From NCBI GenBank assembly GCA_002104905.1, contig MCFE01000271.1, positions 42,169 to 106,168 of the forward strand: 64,000 bases of DNA. Reading direction: 5' to 3'. The position numbers were made by a program, and so were the translations under genes. Of this stretch, positions 1 to 12,800 are shown piece by piece. Below the pieces are notes generated by a model, which saw only the letters and a program-made list of their open reading frames with translations, ran no database searches and was not told where the DNA came from. The first letter of the stretch is position 1; every line of letters starts with the position of its first letter. The stretch is from Basidiobolus meristosporus CBS 931.73 (lineage: Eukaryota; Basidiobolomycota; Basidiobolomycetes; Basidiobolales; Basidiobolaceae).

Positions 1-1935
1 ATTGCTCTTTGCTGCAATAGCCCAGTAATACATCATGCATATACAGTCATTGCTAGTAGAAGTATGATTCAAATATGATTTATGTGTATCCCGGATGGCG
101 GGATACATGTATCACATAGCTCTACTTAGGTTTGATTTAGATTGATTCATATTGTATATGGCTTACCACATATTGTGGAGAACCGTGGATCCTGAGTTGA
201 TCAGAAATCCATTCAGGGTCCATACCGCTCTAGGTAACAAACCGCGGAACAAGCCGTACTTGATAGTTTAACCATCTATACCTAGATTTGTTGTGGGCAT
301 ATGCCTATATGGGCCTTCACACCTCCACAAAAAGGCAGGGTTGTGATCAGGATGAGCGTGACCCATGACAAAACAATCATACAATATACATCCCGTTGTG
401 TGGTATTTCCATTCAAATGCACCCTCGACGGCCACAGCCCTTTAGTAGCAAAATTTTCTTTTGGCATGACTAATACATGCTTCGAATGAGTGCTGGTGAT
501 CCCGGGTTTGCCAAATTCTGTGTAGCTAATGTGGAGAATAAACCTTGATTTTCAATGGGAATTCATCTAAGGCTCATACGAGCCCAGCTATTCTTTCTGA
601 TGGGCTTAAAATGGCATTCAAGATGTGATTATCTTTCCATAATTGTTGGCTCACCGGGGCATTGCCATCTCTTACGTCCAATAATCTTGGAGGTTGTCGC
701 CAGATATGAGCCATCTCACCATACTCGGCCTCCACGGTGTTAGTGTGTGGTCAACGAATCGGAATTTTCAGCAGTGGAGACGACTACAACGATTGCCTAT
801 TCAGATAAATGTGCCTTAACCACATCGTATGGTACCAATCTACTTACGACCCATGATAACAAGGGCATTTACTCCACATAATAGTGGTGTCATTGTTTAC
901 AGTGAAGAATTCGTGTTCGAAACGTTCTGCGATAATGTGCTACAGTCCAAACTGCCTATCAAGCACCATTATTCTTCTGGACTACAGAATCATGGGAAAA
1001 TACCATACTTAGACTGTGAACCCTGGCCCTCGATATTCCAACAGATGTGGCACAAAATATATGGAATTCACATGAGTCGGTGTGGTTCGAATCATAAAAT
1101 GGCCGTTCAAATCTCGTCGCCGCAACCGCTAGTTCGATTTGTACAGTACACCATTGAGTAAACAAACATTGCCTAATTTTAAGGGCTTCGATAATAAAAA
1201 TGTGATGTAAGACCTGTATCAATATTGATGTAAATATTATACTTCTTGTGCACCAGAATGGCCAATGGGGAAAGGCCCCCGCGGAACGTTTATCAAAAGA
1301 AGCAATCGTTGAATCGGCTACAGGTGCCGTTTACAGTGGATTTGGAAAATGGCGGGTAATCCTTTCATGAACTCTGAAATGTACCCGTATGGCTAAATCC
1401 TTGAACTGATCAGAAGATTGCTGGTGTTCCCACTTGCTTAGTATGGAAATTTTCGAAATTCGTGCAGGGTACACATGATATTTGGCTGCTGATTCATGCA
1501 GGGATTATTACCGAGATCTGAGTATTCCGTTGCCTTCACACCGGTACTATTGGTACGGTAAACCCTCAGAAGGTAAAAAATATATTCCAACGCATGGGAA
1601 ATGGATAGTTCAATCCCATCGATGTTTCAGTGCTTATTATGCAATAGTGTGAACATTTCATGGTTAGATCCATCTTAAGATTGTGCGTGGTACCCTCTAA
1701 GATGATGTTCGTTCGAAGTAACATCCATAAACTAATTTTGGTGCCCAGAATTGTTCAGTACTACCCACCATTCTGATGTTGGCCTGCGAGTATTGGTAAT
1801 CTGCGAGCTGTTTATTGTAATGCAGCTTCATTCCAAATAATATTATGCATACCAAGTTTTAGATTCGCTTAAGGATAAACAAAAGTGTCTCGGTGAAGTT
1901 ATACAAGGAAATAAAGTGACGCAGTCATGAGTAGT
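1..1935. other. Gene-free stretch
   Basis: No convincing gene seen. The longest open frames (829-1161 on plus, 959-1222 on minus) overlap each other, have no recognisable motif and no splice-linked partners. No repeat shared with the rest of the window was noticed. Confidence 0.6.
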
Positions 1936-2379
1936 CTAATCTCTAAAGCGGAGCCGTTCCTCATCTGTCATATTTTGCCATAGAGTCGCTATCATGCGAG
2001 ATGCTTCCTCTCCATATATTTTACATTTCGATAGCTCCTCAGTTTTGAGGATGACATACTTCGAGTATGCATCATGCCATAATGTAGTATCCTGTACAAT
2101 TCGGTTGTCTCCAAGGTCATATATACGTTTCTTGGTATTACGCGGATTCAGTACAATTGGTGAATCCACATCTGTAGGGAGAAACGCCTGAACATGCTTG
2201 CTGTTTTGGTGTAATGATCGAGAAAAACTGTCATCTTGCACCAGAAGCACCCGGTATCCCCTTGGAATCAGGTAGTACGAGCCTACGTTAGTGCGTGGAA
2301 TCTGATCAACAGGGAGGCTGGAGATATGAAAAGCGGCTAAACGCCTATTTTTGTGGTTCTTATTGATCATTATTCTCAC
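1936..2379 (-). CDS. Possible HMG-box-like protein, partial
   Basis: A 147-residue frame whose last ~50 residues look like the first two helices of an HMG box: an aromatic/basic helix (DAYSKYVILKTEEL) followed by a helix ending TLWQNMTDEERLRF, where the conserved W and the 'DEE...F' pattern are typical. HMG-box proteins bind and bend DNA in the nucleus, and in fungi many are mating-type or sexual-development regulators. The third helix is missing because the frame stops right after RFRD; it may lie in an unrecognised downstream exon or be lost. The first methionine could equally be the third codon-class ATG a few residues in. No neighbour supports the role. The assignment rests only on my reading of the motif, so treat it as a candidate. 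Confidence 0.35.
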   Translation of the reverse strand: MRIMINKNHKNRRLAAFHISSLPVDQIPRTNVGSYYLIPRGYRVLLVQDDSFSRSLHQNSKHVQAFLPTDVDSPIVLNPRNTKKRIYDLGDNRIVQDTTLWHDAYSKYVILKTEELSKCKIYGEEASRMIATLWQNMTDEERLRFRD

Positions 2380-4479
2380 AAGTTAGAGTTCATAAAAGAA
2401 ATAGAGACAAGTTTAGATCAACATCAGTCTAGATGTGAGAGGGTGGTGGTGCTGTCGTGCCTTGATGATATTCTGATACTTTTATATATTTAGCGGCGGG
2501 CTACAGCAATTGTTATTTTATAAATGGTTGTTCCTTGGTCGAAATGAGAAACACTGTAGCTTCCTTGGCATACTATGAACAGTGGTATCTTCAATTTAGG
2601 ACGTTCACCAATGGTTATGACTTTTCTAATTTGCAGTTCACGTTGTTGGGAAAGCATGCTTTTTATTAGCTTGGCCTTAATGCATTGATGTATCCAACTC
2701 GGTAATTGGATATAAACAGGGTTCTGACCTTGGAAATGAATTTATCTTGGCTGTTTAGAGGAAGGTAGTAGCTAATAGGAGCCTCAGCGAGTGACTGGTC
2801 CAATGAGAGAGGGAGCCATGTTGCCTGCAAAATTTCTGTGTGGCTTGGAGGTATAGTGGCTATACAGCCCTCTAAAAAATTTCTATAGGGCGAACCATCG
2901 TAGCCATGGATATTGTCCTATAGAGCAATCCGGTCGCTAAAACAATGGTTTAGTAATACAGCCATGTATATAATCTGATGCTGGCTTAGGATACGCGTAT
3001 AAATTTAGTTACGTATAATGTTTGGAATTCGTTCAAGACCTCCGAACAACATATGTAGTGTGAACTACAGCTATTGGAGTTCGGGATAAGCATTTTAATT
3101 GGGGAAATGCATCATCTAATCTGATGAATCATCCTTTGTTTCTGAGTAGTCCCGCTTGTGAGAAGCATCGATGAATCCCAGCCAAAGCTTGGATGTATGT
3201 ACTTTGTGGCCCGAGTTACGGCTTAATCTAACGAAGACATGATAAATAGTATAATTTTTACTATCGTGAGCTTGTGTATTGTTAATGCTTGATCGTGCGG
3301 AATTGGCCTCAATCCTATTTGGTGTATACTTTGGCGTGCATGCGGTATTCTGCTTTGCATCGACTTGACTGTGGATATTCACCAGGACTATTTTTGGATA
3401 AAAACCCGCAATAAAGGTTGTTGTTGCTCCATCCTCGTTACTCACAAATCTCTTGATCCAAATCTACAATTTTCAGTTATAGAACACTACCAAGTACACA
3501 GAATGGGATGGGATCGGAAATAGTAGAAATCAACATAGATAATCAGAATTAGCACTCATATCCAGGTTATTTTGATATGAACGAAAATTGCGTAATACCA
3601 AGAACTCTTCTCCGACTTGGTTGGTTAACATTTTACATCCTGTACTTTGTTGACATGTTTCACTCACATATCGAAGCTAGTGTACATGCCGATGATATAA
3701 TACCTGTATGACTATTGTATCTTATAGCTTTGGTTCTACTATACTCACCGAATATTGATATGGCTGACCATTCTTAAAAACATGTGCATTATTAGGAGGA
3801 ATACTATAGCGAAGGCTGCAGAAGGAATATCTCTGCTCGGGTCATCATGGTATATGAAAGGAAAGGAATACATAGGTCAAATCCAAAAGTAAGAGATTCC
3901 GTAGGACTTCAATGGGATATTATATAAGAGAGGATAATCATGAATTTAGATATAAAAACGAATATCCAGATATCAGTAGTACCTTCGAGGCTCATGCGAA
4001 CCCCAATAGTAATCTATTATTACTGGTATTCTAACATTAGTACCTGAAACAGTTTCTGTGCTGAGCACGAATGTACAATCTTAGATCTTACCAGCAACCA
4101 GCCCTTCAGGTGATGTGAAGGTTAATATCGAGGCTTCGAGTACTACATACGTTGTTACACTGTTATCACCGTAGATGTATAGCAAATAATGCAACCAAGT
4201 AGCGAATCTAGGCTTGATCAGACTCGCTGTAACTCTATACTGTCAGAGAAGATGGTGAAGAATTACGCCGTGATGCGCTAGTCTGTCAATCAAGCCCAAC
4301 TATCCCGCGCGTATCATCTTTGATCAGGTTTGTGACCATGATTGCCATAAACAACATCTATTCATGAAAATGGTAACTATTGTTGGGGGCCTTTTTATGC
4401 TGGAATTACGTATACAGAATATGCTCATGCATATAAAGAAACTGAATCACCAACTGCGTTATTACAAAGTCATTCACTC
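2380..4479. other. Gene-free stretch
   Basis: No supported gene. A 109-codon minus frame (3116-3445) has no family signature or splice context. Only AT-rich, low-information sequence is seen. Confidence 0.55.
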
Positions 4480-5902
4480 ATGGAATTATTTGACTTGCAT
4501 CAGCAATTAGTCTCCATCAATTCAACAGTTGGTTCAGAGGCCCCAGCAGTTGACTATTTATATCAGTACTTAACAAAACTTGGTTGGACTGTTGAACGCC
4601 AGTATGTGGAAGATGGAGAAGGAGGCCCTAGAGAAAATATATTCGCACATTTGGGAAATAAGAACCCCAAGTTAATCCTAAACAGTCACCTAGATACAGG
4701 TAAGAGAGGTTTTTATCTGAAGAAGGCATCACGACTAATGTAACACTGTTGAGAAGTTCCACCATTCATTGATTATCAGAGAGAAGGCGACAAAATCCGG
4801 GGAAGAGGAACATGCGATGCTAAAGGCTCGGTAGCTGCTCAAATAGTAGCAGTTGAAGAATTGCGCAAGGAGTTAGGCGACCTAAGCATAGGGTAAGCCG
4901 ATCCTTTGAAACCGCTATCAAGCATTTTATGGTAAATATTGTCTTCTTAGACTTCTCTACGTAGTAGGTGAAGAGCGTGGTGGGACTGGGATGCTTAAAG
5001 CTAACGAGGTAATAACTTTATAATCTGCATTTTCGTGATGTTCTTGTGTAAACTATACAAAATAGTTGGGTCTCGAACCTGAGGCTATTATTATTGGAGA
5101 ACCTACGGAAAATAAGTTGGCTCTGGGTCACAAGGGAATTGTTGGATTTAAGATTACCAGCCAAGGTTTTTAGGTGTATATCATATATGTCGTTCTTAAA
5201 TGAATTAACAGAATCATTGCTGTTAGGGAAAGCCGCACATTCTGGCTATCCTGAACTTGGTCAATCAGCAACTGACCAATTGGTAGAGGCTTTATGGAAG
5301 TTGAAGAGTATTGTTAGTGTAGATATTGTTGAGAATTACGGATGACAGCATGAGGATTAACTTCGAATTTAGAAATTCCAGGAGGAAAATTCAAGGCTAG
5401 GCAAAACCACCATAAACATCGGAATTCTCGAAGGCGGGGTGGCGCAAAATGTAATCCCAGAGCATGCTAGTGCTACCATTTATATAAGAGTAGCAACTGA
5501 TGCTTCATACATCTGGCAAACCGTTCGCGATACAATTGGTGGAATTCAAGGAATCAGCTTGGAACTAAACACGAAAACTGATCCTGTTACCCTGGATGTG
5601 GTGGATGGCTTTGATGTAATGGTGGCCAAGTATAACACTGGTAGGTACAACACCCCAAAAGTTATTGCGGTTTATTCCTGATCTGTATGGTTAGATTTTT
5701 CGCGCTGGAGAGGTCCAGGAAAAAAGTATCTACTAGGTCCAGGTAAAACTCATAGTATGCGTATTCACCTTCGCTATTTCTAATTGGAGATTTAGGAACT
5801 ATACATGTTGCACATACTTCCGAAGAGTTTGTCAATGCTGCAGAGTTGAAGGAAGCTGTGGAGTTATACAAGAAGCTGATAAAGCATGTAATTGAACAGT
5901 AA
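4480..5902 (+). CDS. Peptidase M20 family (ArgE/DapE/ACY1-type) metallohydrolase, 8 exons
   Basis: Zinc-dependent amidohydrolase that would remove acyl or peptide groups from amino acids. Exons I could join in frame: 4480-4699, 4757-4892, 4951-5008, 5066-5165, 5227-5312, 5382-5640, 5695-5742, 5796-5902 (1014 nt, 337 residues), all GT-AG. The fifth intron (5313-5381) has the least certain donor. The family's metal ligands all survive: His70 in NSHLDT, Asp94 in GRGTCDAKG, the catalytic Glu pair 126/127 in VVGEERGG, Glu150 in IIGEPTE and His309 in HVAHTSEEF. The dimerisation insert carries KAAHSGYPELG and NIGILEGGVAQNVIPEHA. There is no signal peptide, so it is probably cytosolic. Substrate cannot be told from sequence; fungal relatives include acetylornithine-deacetylase-like and vacuolar carboxypeptidase-like enzymes. 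Length is normal and there is no break. Confidence 0.9.
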
Positions 5903-6049
5903 TTTTGTTGAATATGAATGCTGTTACATCTAGTCAAGTTCCATAAATCCACTGCAAGTCTAATGCAGCATTAGATGGTGAAGCTGTACAGTGTTTTATG
6001 CATTTCGATGCCAAACCATCTAATTTTGTTCAGCAGGCCAATCCATGGT

Positions 6050-6481
6050 TTACTCAAAAACAATATGATCGTAGCTTTCCAATTGTATGATATCTCTGGA
6101 GTCAACGAAGACAAGTGTCAAATATGATGTACCAGGTTGTTCTCTTAGTGTATTATGCGATGGGGTATCTATTTCTAAATCTTCCAAGTGGGGAAAAGAA
6201 ATATAATCAGAGCTTTGGTTAAGTTTTGGGAATAGGACTGAGCGTCTGTCCTGCTGCTTTCGTTTCAAGCTTGCCTCGCTAATGGCAGAAGATTCCCGTG
6301 GGGCGCTAAATCGAGAGCCTCGTCTACTCGGCGGAATAGTTGCGTATTTACCGCTGAAAAGTCTCTTCAGCCCATTTAGAAGAAATCTGTCCTTTTTGTG
6401 TTTTTGAGAGGTTGTAATGTTCATAAAAGTCAAATTTTGACGTGAATCTTGTGGCTGCTGAATACAGATCGATATGGACAA
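6050..6481 (-). CDS. Hypothetical Ser/Arg-rich protein
   Basis: A 143-codon frame with protein-like composition: a basic, Ser/Arg-rich middle (SGKYATIPPSRRGSRFSAPR) and an acidic C-terminal part. I do not recognise a domain. It starts 147 bp downstream of the convergent peptidase gene. It could be a real small gene, an exon of a larger one or chance; no clear TATA box or splice partner was found. Confidence 0.3.
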   Translation of the reverse strand: MSISICIQQPQDSRQNLTFMNITTSQKHKKDRFLLNGLKRLFSGKYATIPPSRRGSRFSAPRESSAISEASLKRKQQDRRSVLFPKLNQSSDYISFPHLEDLEIDTPSHNTLREQPGTSYLTLVFVDSRDIIQLESYDHIVFE

Positions 6482-7669
6482 AAGCAGTTTCTATATTTCG
6501 AAGTTAAGCATGCGGAAAAGAACGATGGCTGGGCTTTCTGACTGTTTCCATTCTAGGTCCACGGAGTCGGACTTTTATAGCAATTCTGCCTCAGATGAAA
6601 CAGTCCATTTTATCCATAGCATAGTGGGCCTGCCCACAGACCATAAATGCTATTGATCGAACCAATGATAGATGTTGGCTGAATATAAAGGATCATCAAT
6701 TGATCCCGTCGCCGTAGCAGCCAATAGAGGTGTTAAATCCCATCCTCAATAGCTGAACTGTTGCGACCACCAGGTGAATACAAAGTATCGCATGCTTTAT
6801 GACGCTGTTCATGTATCTGTTGTAAACAAATTTAGGAAAGCGCATTAAATAGATCTTGTTCCGATTGATGAGCAGCTGATCCGATCTGCAATGTGATAAA
6901 GGCCTAGGAGGCACTCAGTCCCAGGCTCTCGAAAATAAATGACAGCATCATTATAAGCAATAAGGCAGACTGTACAGATGTATTTTCTGATGCGAAATAA
7001 ACAGCCTACTTTCACGAGGAAAGGATACAATGTGTCACTGGTTAAACCACCTTAGACTCTCACGAGCTCCCCTGTCTATCGCTTCCGTTCCTTCGATTTT
7101 TCCAACAATCTATATTGACTCACATTCATAATCATGACCGATCCTCTCAGCTCGTTTCGCAATTGCCAATTGGAATTATCCTATATTTTACCTTGGAATA
7201 ACATCATCAATATTATGTCAAGGCGACTGAGGTGGCCTGGGCATCGGTAACGCCAAGGTGTTAACTTCCCATACACCTCCGTGAGAAAGTATAGTGACTT
7301 GATAGATGACAAACACTTCGCCACACATAGAAAAGCTTAGTAATCACAGTATAACAGCATGGCTGCTTGGAAGAAATCTTCCATTGGATTTATTTACAAA
7401 TGAAAATCAAGAAACGTCACTAAAACTCCAGCGATAGGATATATTGGGGTCTTCACCTTTGATGTTTGATATAATACAACAATGTTTGCCAAGATGTTGA
7501 CATTGTGACTTGGGCACATGATGGGGGTTTGCAATAAGTGAAGAGGGAATTAGTTCGAATATTGTACAAATATAAGGGTGATGGAGTATTGTAGCAATCC
7601 TTGTATAGTGACAGCAATTGGAAAGTGTAGAAGGTGAAGGAAAATTTGTAGGTATGCTATCGGAAGAAC
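6482..7669. other. Gene-free stretch between hypothetical gene and cyclin
   Basis: Short frames only. A Ser/Pro-rich minus frame at 7407-7679 follows the cyclin stop closely and resembles its tail in composition, so it might be an alternative or ancestral extension of the cyclin, but no splice site joins them convincingly. Confidence 0.5.
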
Positions 7670-8485
7670 TTAGAACCACGAAGGTGTTGAGGTATCGTCT
7701 ACCATTGAGGGAATACCAATAAAGCTGCTAGTATTGGACAACGGAGGAGAGAGATAATCCTGAGGGAGGTACACGTGGTTAACCGGATGCCGCTCATAGG
7801 GCTGATATGGTTGAGTAAGCAGTAATGAGTCACTACTTGATTTCTGTGCTAGGAACGATCTTCTGAGCCACTGTTGCTGATTTATACAATACATCTGTAC
7901 CGTCTGGAACCAATGCAAAAACGCACTGTTCGAGATGTGAAGCTCATACTTCAGCCCTGCTAAGAATTCTCGCTCCATGACCGCGATCTCACGTGTTGGC
8001 ATCCCGGTGATGGTTGACCAAGATTGACTTGTATATGTAATGTCTTCAAGGAATTTCGCTGCCAGCATCATCGAGACGATGAAGATCCGGTATTCTGAAC
8101 CTAACTCCCCTCTCATCGACCGATTCATTTTCCTCAACTTTTGTACATATTTCAGTGCCAAGATTACCGTTGCGGGGGACATACGGATATGGTTCAGCAC
8201 ATGGATGCAAAACATCCGGAAGGTATGATATGCTGGGAGCGAAAAGGGGTTAGGGTTGGTATACCAAACGAAGTAGATGACATTGGCAGCAACATCCCCA
8301 AGATACACGTTGTTATCGGGGATTAAGGTCTTCGGGATGCAGGAGAAGTCATGAGAGATGTTGTGCTGAGTACTAGGTGGGTAAGAGGAAGAATGCAGAC
8401 TCCAAGGGTGCTGTGTGGGGATTTGATCAACGGGTCTTGAAGGTTGAAAGAGTGATTGAACAAGGTAAAGCTGAGATAGGCTCAT
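7670..8485 (-). CDS. Pho80/Pcl-type cyclin
   Basis: A 271-residue single-exon cyclin of the fungal Pho80/Pcl (Pas1-like) type, the regulatory subunit of a Pho85/Cdk5-class kinase. The cyclin box spans about residues 88-195. Hallmarks are SPATVILALKYVQKL in helix 1, GSEYRIFIVSMMLAAKFLED (the conserved MLAAKF.ED core), then WSTITGMP and the MEREFLAGLKYELHIS helix, ending with F..W. The 50-residue N-terminus and the Ser/Pro-rich C-terminus (residues ~205-271) look disordered, as in Pcl cyclins. The start at 8485 is the first in-frame ATG before the box. Pcl cyclins control phosphate response, polarity or G1 progression; which one applies here cannot be told. Confidence 0.88.
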   Translation of the reverse strand: MSLSQLYLVQSLFQPSRPVDQIPTQHPWSLHSSSYPPSTQHNISHDFSCIPKTLIPDNNVYLGDVAANVIYFVWYTNPNPFSLPAYHTFRMFCIHVLNHIRMSPATVILALKYVQKLRKMNRSMRGELGSEYRIFIVSMMLAAKFLEDITYTSQSWSTITGMPTREIAVMEREFLAGLKYELHISNSAFLHWFQTVQMYCINQQQWLRRSFLAQKSSSDSLLLTQPYQPYERHPVNHVYLPQDYLSPPLSNTSSFIGIPSMVDDTSTPSWF

Positions 8486-9093
8486 GGTAGCCTAATTTGT
8501 AGAGTATCAATCTTATTTAAGGATACTTTCAGGGGAGTGTATTACGAAGGCCTCCTCGAAGAAGTCCGAGAAATTATTATTGTGAAGAAATTGAGAACAT
8601 TGATGGCGACTGAGCTTCATAATCCTTATATACCAATGCGGCGTGAAAATATCATTGGCCGAAAACGCACTCCACTAACAAAGATTGTACGGCTTAACAA
8701 TCGAGTCTCAGCCAAGACAAACGGATGAGTATCTTGTATTGCAGGCGGTATCACCGTCCAAAATAAAAGGTGTAGAGATTCATTGCCAAATCCGTGCACT
8801 ACAGAACAATTCTAAATTAATGGGGATGTGGAAAAATATATGGGTTGGACCCAGCTAGAACGAACGAAAATAGATGCAATTTCGTGACCGCAGATGAGGC
8901 CCTTGGGCGAATCAATGGCCAATAATATAAGTTATACGCAAGATAAAGGGCAAACATTGCAGAAGCCAATAAACGCACAACCGTCCTACTCTTGAAATGT
9001 ATTAGCTGCTTGTTTCATAATGATTGCTCATTCATTTACTCCCCTAGCCACTTGAACTTCCAAATCCATTGAGACCGATGCAATACATATTAG
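8486..9093. other. Gene-free stretch
   Basis: A 63-codon plus frame (8537-8728) with basic composition is the only open frame. It has no motif I recognise. Probable intergenic DNA upstream of the cyclin. Confidence 0.5.
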
Positions 9094-9477
9094 CGGCATC
9101 CACGTAGAACATCGACTAATATTGAGGTCATAAAACGAGTCACTTTGCTGTGCCACCGCGAAAACTCGTTTATCATGATACACAAATGGAAACAAGTAAG
9201 TCATAGGATAACGTGGCAAATATTAGCTGCCAAACCGATTAGATTTCCGTACAATTGCAGGAAAGCGTACGAATGTTCCCACAGAGCACCAATGAGCAAG
9301 CTGGCTAGATCCATTTGGAAGAAATCCGAAGCATCTAGTCCGCATCCTCTGGACAGATTTGCAATGATGGGTGATTTCCCAGCCAAGATACAGGAAATCG
9401 AAGAGGCGGCCATTGTAGAACTATTGCAACCAGAGTATGCCTATCTACACCATCGTAGAAAAGAAGGGAGCCAATGA
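9094..9477 (+). pseudogene. HMG-box-like gene, apparently frameshifted
   Basis: Exon 1 (to 9195) contains CHRENSFIMIHKWKQ, resembling helix 1 of a fungal MATA-type HMG box (normally 'RPxNSFIIYR'). A textbook intron follows (GTAAGT at 9196, TTGCAG ending 9260, 65 nt). The next segment reads KAYECSHRAPMSKLARSIWKK, then LDRFAMMGDFPAKIQEIEEA and PEYAYLHHRRKE, matching helices 2 and 3 and the basic 'YxYxxRRK' tail. Removing the intron gives the right helix spacing but shifts the frame by one base, so the gene is either broken or uses a junction I cannot see. Such boxes regulate mating and sexual development in fungi; the role here is inference. Confidence 0.4.
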
Positions 9478-9754
9478 GTTGCCGCTGAGTTTCTCATGGC
9501 TTATCACCATCACCATGCTGCGCTACCTTGCGAGCATCCGTTGTTTCTCCGGAATATCCATCTACCATCCTTCATCAATTGGCGCCTTAATATCGGTAAC
9601 AAGCCCAGCAACCATCATCCACCGCATGACCTTGGTTTTTTACGGTTTATTACATATATAGAGTCGAGGCAAATAGAAAGACGTGAACACCGCAGAGCCT
9701 ATGGGCGCTGTCAACGATGCTCAATTGAAAAATGGTGATCCAAATGAATAGAAT

Positions 9755-9838
9755 AGGCTAAACGTTTTATTCCTTGCCGGTTTAAGTGGCTCGGGGAAAC
9801 AGACTTTGTTTGCCAGATTGCTGAGATACAATCACGAG
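9755..9838 (+). pseudogene. P-loop exon-like fragment (SRP-receptor-beta-like)
   Basis: The frame reads LNVLFLAGLSGSGKQTLFARLL followed at once by a possible GTAAGAG donor. This resembles the Walker A region of small GTPases such as SRP receptor subunit beta, but the residue after the lysine is Gln rather than Ser/Thr. No upstream membrane anchor or downstream G motifs could be joined. It is either a relic or a chance match. Confidence 0.25.
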
Positions 9839-12800
9839 TAAGAGCAGATTCATGTGATTTCCACTTGTACTATCATTTACTCACCTTGGCAGGGCCACAG
9901 GATCCCGAACTGATCCAGAATGGTTAAAGCAAATATGAAGTTGGGTGGAGTGATTCGTCCTAAAATTGATATTTCCCCTACTTTGGGGGGGGGGGGTTTC
10001 GTCTGTACGCTACGATGGGACTTGTGTTTTACAATGACAAATTCGGAGTCAATGGATGAGGCGGTCACCAGCATGCATTTACAGGAGTTTCGTTGATGAG
10101 TGTTGACTAATTGTCGGCCCATGTCTCTGCTTCAAGGTGCAGCCAAGTTAAAGCTGGCATTTAGCTATGGCATGATTATCAACATTCCTTTTGAACGGTC
10201 TTTGGGTTTGAGCTAGTTAAAGAGCCATTGAGGCAAGCGCTCAGTTTAGTGCTGCTTCAACAGGTGCATTCAGGAAATCGAGGACTGTCACACACTCGGT
10301 TGTGGGCACATACGAATATCAAGCATTCTTGCTTGGTGCTATATTCCACCGCTCCTAACTGGATTGGTCGCCTATTCCCCAGCAAAGTGACCATCCAACA
10401 GCCTAGATTCGTATGTTTACAAAGGTCTGAGAGGTATGTTATTTGATATTCTCAGTTTCAAGCCGCCTTCTACAAATATTCACTGTAATGCATTTGGTAA
10501 GTCGAGCCACATCCGTAATGATAAGCTGGCTGATGATAGGGCCAAAACAATACCTTTTTGAGCGATTCTGCCGTTCCAAAGAGTTCAATCCAAATGATTA
10601 GCATTGTATATTCAGAGCTGATTCAGTGATATTCACTGGAGGTTTCCAGGGTTAAACAGGTATGGCTGAAAATCAGGAAAACTCGAGGTTTATGCAGATA
10701 TCATCTGGCTACCTCTGCGTATGCGTTCTTTGTGCTAGACTGATCAGCAACTTTGAGAGTCCTTTTCATGACTCGGTATCGTAGTACTGAGCACACAACA
10801 GATATTATAATAATTTTACCGGAATTCAAAAGAGTAAGGATTTACAAGGTTGCGGCCCAGTAATAAGCAAAGCTACCACCCTCTTGATACAGCATTGTTT
10901 TGTTGCGAATGTTTGTCCTCCAGCGCAAGGCTAATGGGGCGCAATATAGCTGAAGACGTTTCTGTTAGGCACTCAACAGCTGAGATACCAATTGAATGCA
11001 TCGCCATTGTGAGGCTGATCTGAAATTCACATGATAGCAGAGGTCATTCAAGTAGGTTATCAGCTATTGAAAACTTGGTTGAGTGATAGGTTTTATGTTA
11101 GCTTCGGTATTACAAGTCTTCACAACCAGTCGTTTTGCGGATCCCTGGCTTGACAGTCCATAGACTAATTAGCCAATTTGATGTCTGCTGGTTACGAGTG
11201 ACGCAATCAAGAGATTCAAAGAGCTAAGAATCTGGAACCAGCCGGTTTAATATTGGTTTTGCCTGTTGTTGCTTAATACTGTGGCTGGTTATGGTAGCAG
11301 TGCTTTTCTTACTAACAAGGGAAATGTCAGCAAGGCATGAAATTTCATTCTTTGATAACATGCTCAACAAAGATCCTAATATATAATTCTATTCCCGAGG
11401 GTCTATTTGTTTTTTTTCGGTATCTAGATAAGCTGTGATGTTGAGGAAGATTCATTGGGATGTAAAATATATGCACTACAACCGATAGACCCGTCTCTTC
11501 AGGTATGGAGAATAATTAATGGCGGCTTATATCTGCTTTCGGTTCCAAGATATCATTTTTCTGTTACGCCCAACATTTATTTTCAAAGTACAAAGTGCCG
11601 TTGCATCAAGAACTAAGCATGCTATTGATTGGTACTACTTCTGCAACATTTCCTACTCCCCCATCATCTAGAGCGTAAATGTATCTACTCTTGGACTAGA
11701 CACGAATTCCTAAACATTGTGAAATGAAGTTAAAGATGAGTTGAAAATTGGCTAACCAATAACCAATAGCTGAATGTTTTGCAAGAGTTAAGCCCGCGTG
11801 CCAAGTCAACTCTCCTATGAGATCTGAATTGTTACTAAGGATGATGCACTTTTCACGTTTATCATTAGCAAGCATTATTCTAGTTCAACATTAGCACAAG
11901 GGAGCATTCTCAATAGGTAATTTGTCATATCGTTGACTTTTAAGGTGCCCACATTAATATAGTCATTAACTGATGCCCCAATCTATTTGGACGGCTAATA
12001 AGCATTTGGATTTAGTCTACTGTTTATTATACGTAGTTTTCTCAGCAGTGGAGGATGGTTGAAATTACATGCCACGTATTTCGAATAGTTAAAATAATTA
12101 GAGATAAGAAAAAGTGACTGAGCATTCTTCCGCGAATTTCTAGAACAGCCATATCGCTGGCTTCACTATTGAGGGAGTTCTGGGAATATCGGAAGTTTCC
12201 TTGGAATATACACAGAGAGCACAACTCTCCTGACTATTCGCCAGGTATGTTTCATTCTACAGCTCCATAGACCTAGCTGTGCCATTCAGGTGATCACGAA
12301 CTTGGATTTGGTTGCTGGGCAATATTGGTACTATCGAAGTCCATTATTAGCCCTACATTGATGTACAAGCCTTAAAAAATATATCGGTAGCCTAGTATCA
12401 AGAATGACTCACAAAGTAGAATACTTTATTTTCGGTCATAGAACGAGTTCCAAACATACAAGTTTTTCAGCTCTTGAAGCATAACCAGCAGACTAGAAAA
12501 CCAATACAATTCAAGGTGCGTTGGAAATACTATGCCATTTTTGATATATGTGGGTGATGTTTATTGCTCTCTATATTGAATGAAAAGGTATATTTGCAAT
12601 TGATATACCATTAGGAGGTTAATAGTCGTATTACCTCACGGAAAACTTTGGATAGAGATGTACCAGTATTCAATCTTCCTGATATTACGGTAACACCTTC
12701 TTAGTTATGCATTTGAATCTTTGCCGATGTTTAGCTTCTGAATGAGTCCTCAAGGGTATCCGAAGTCACAAAATGTTCCACAATTGACACAGATTTCCAA

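Noticed and set aside
829-1222. Overlapping 110- and 87-codon frames as genes.
   Set aside because: They lie on opposite strands over the same bases, show no motif and are within chance length for this AT content.
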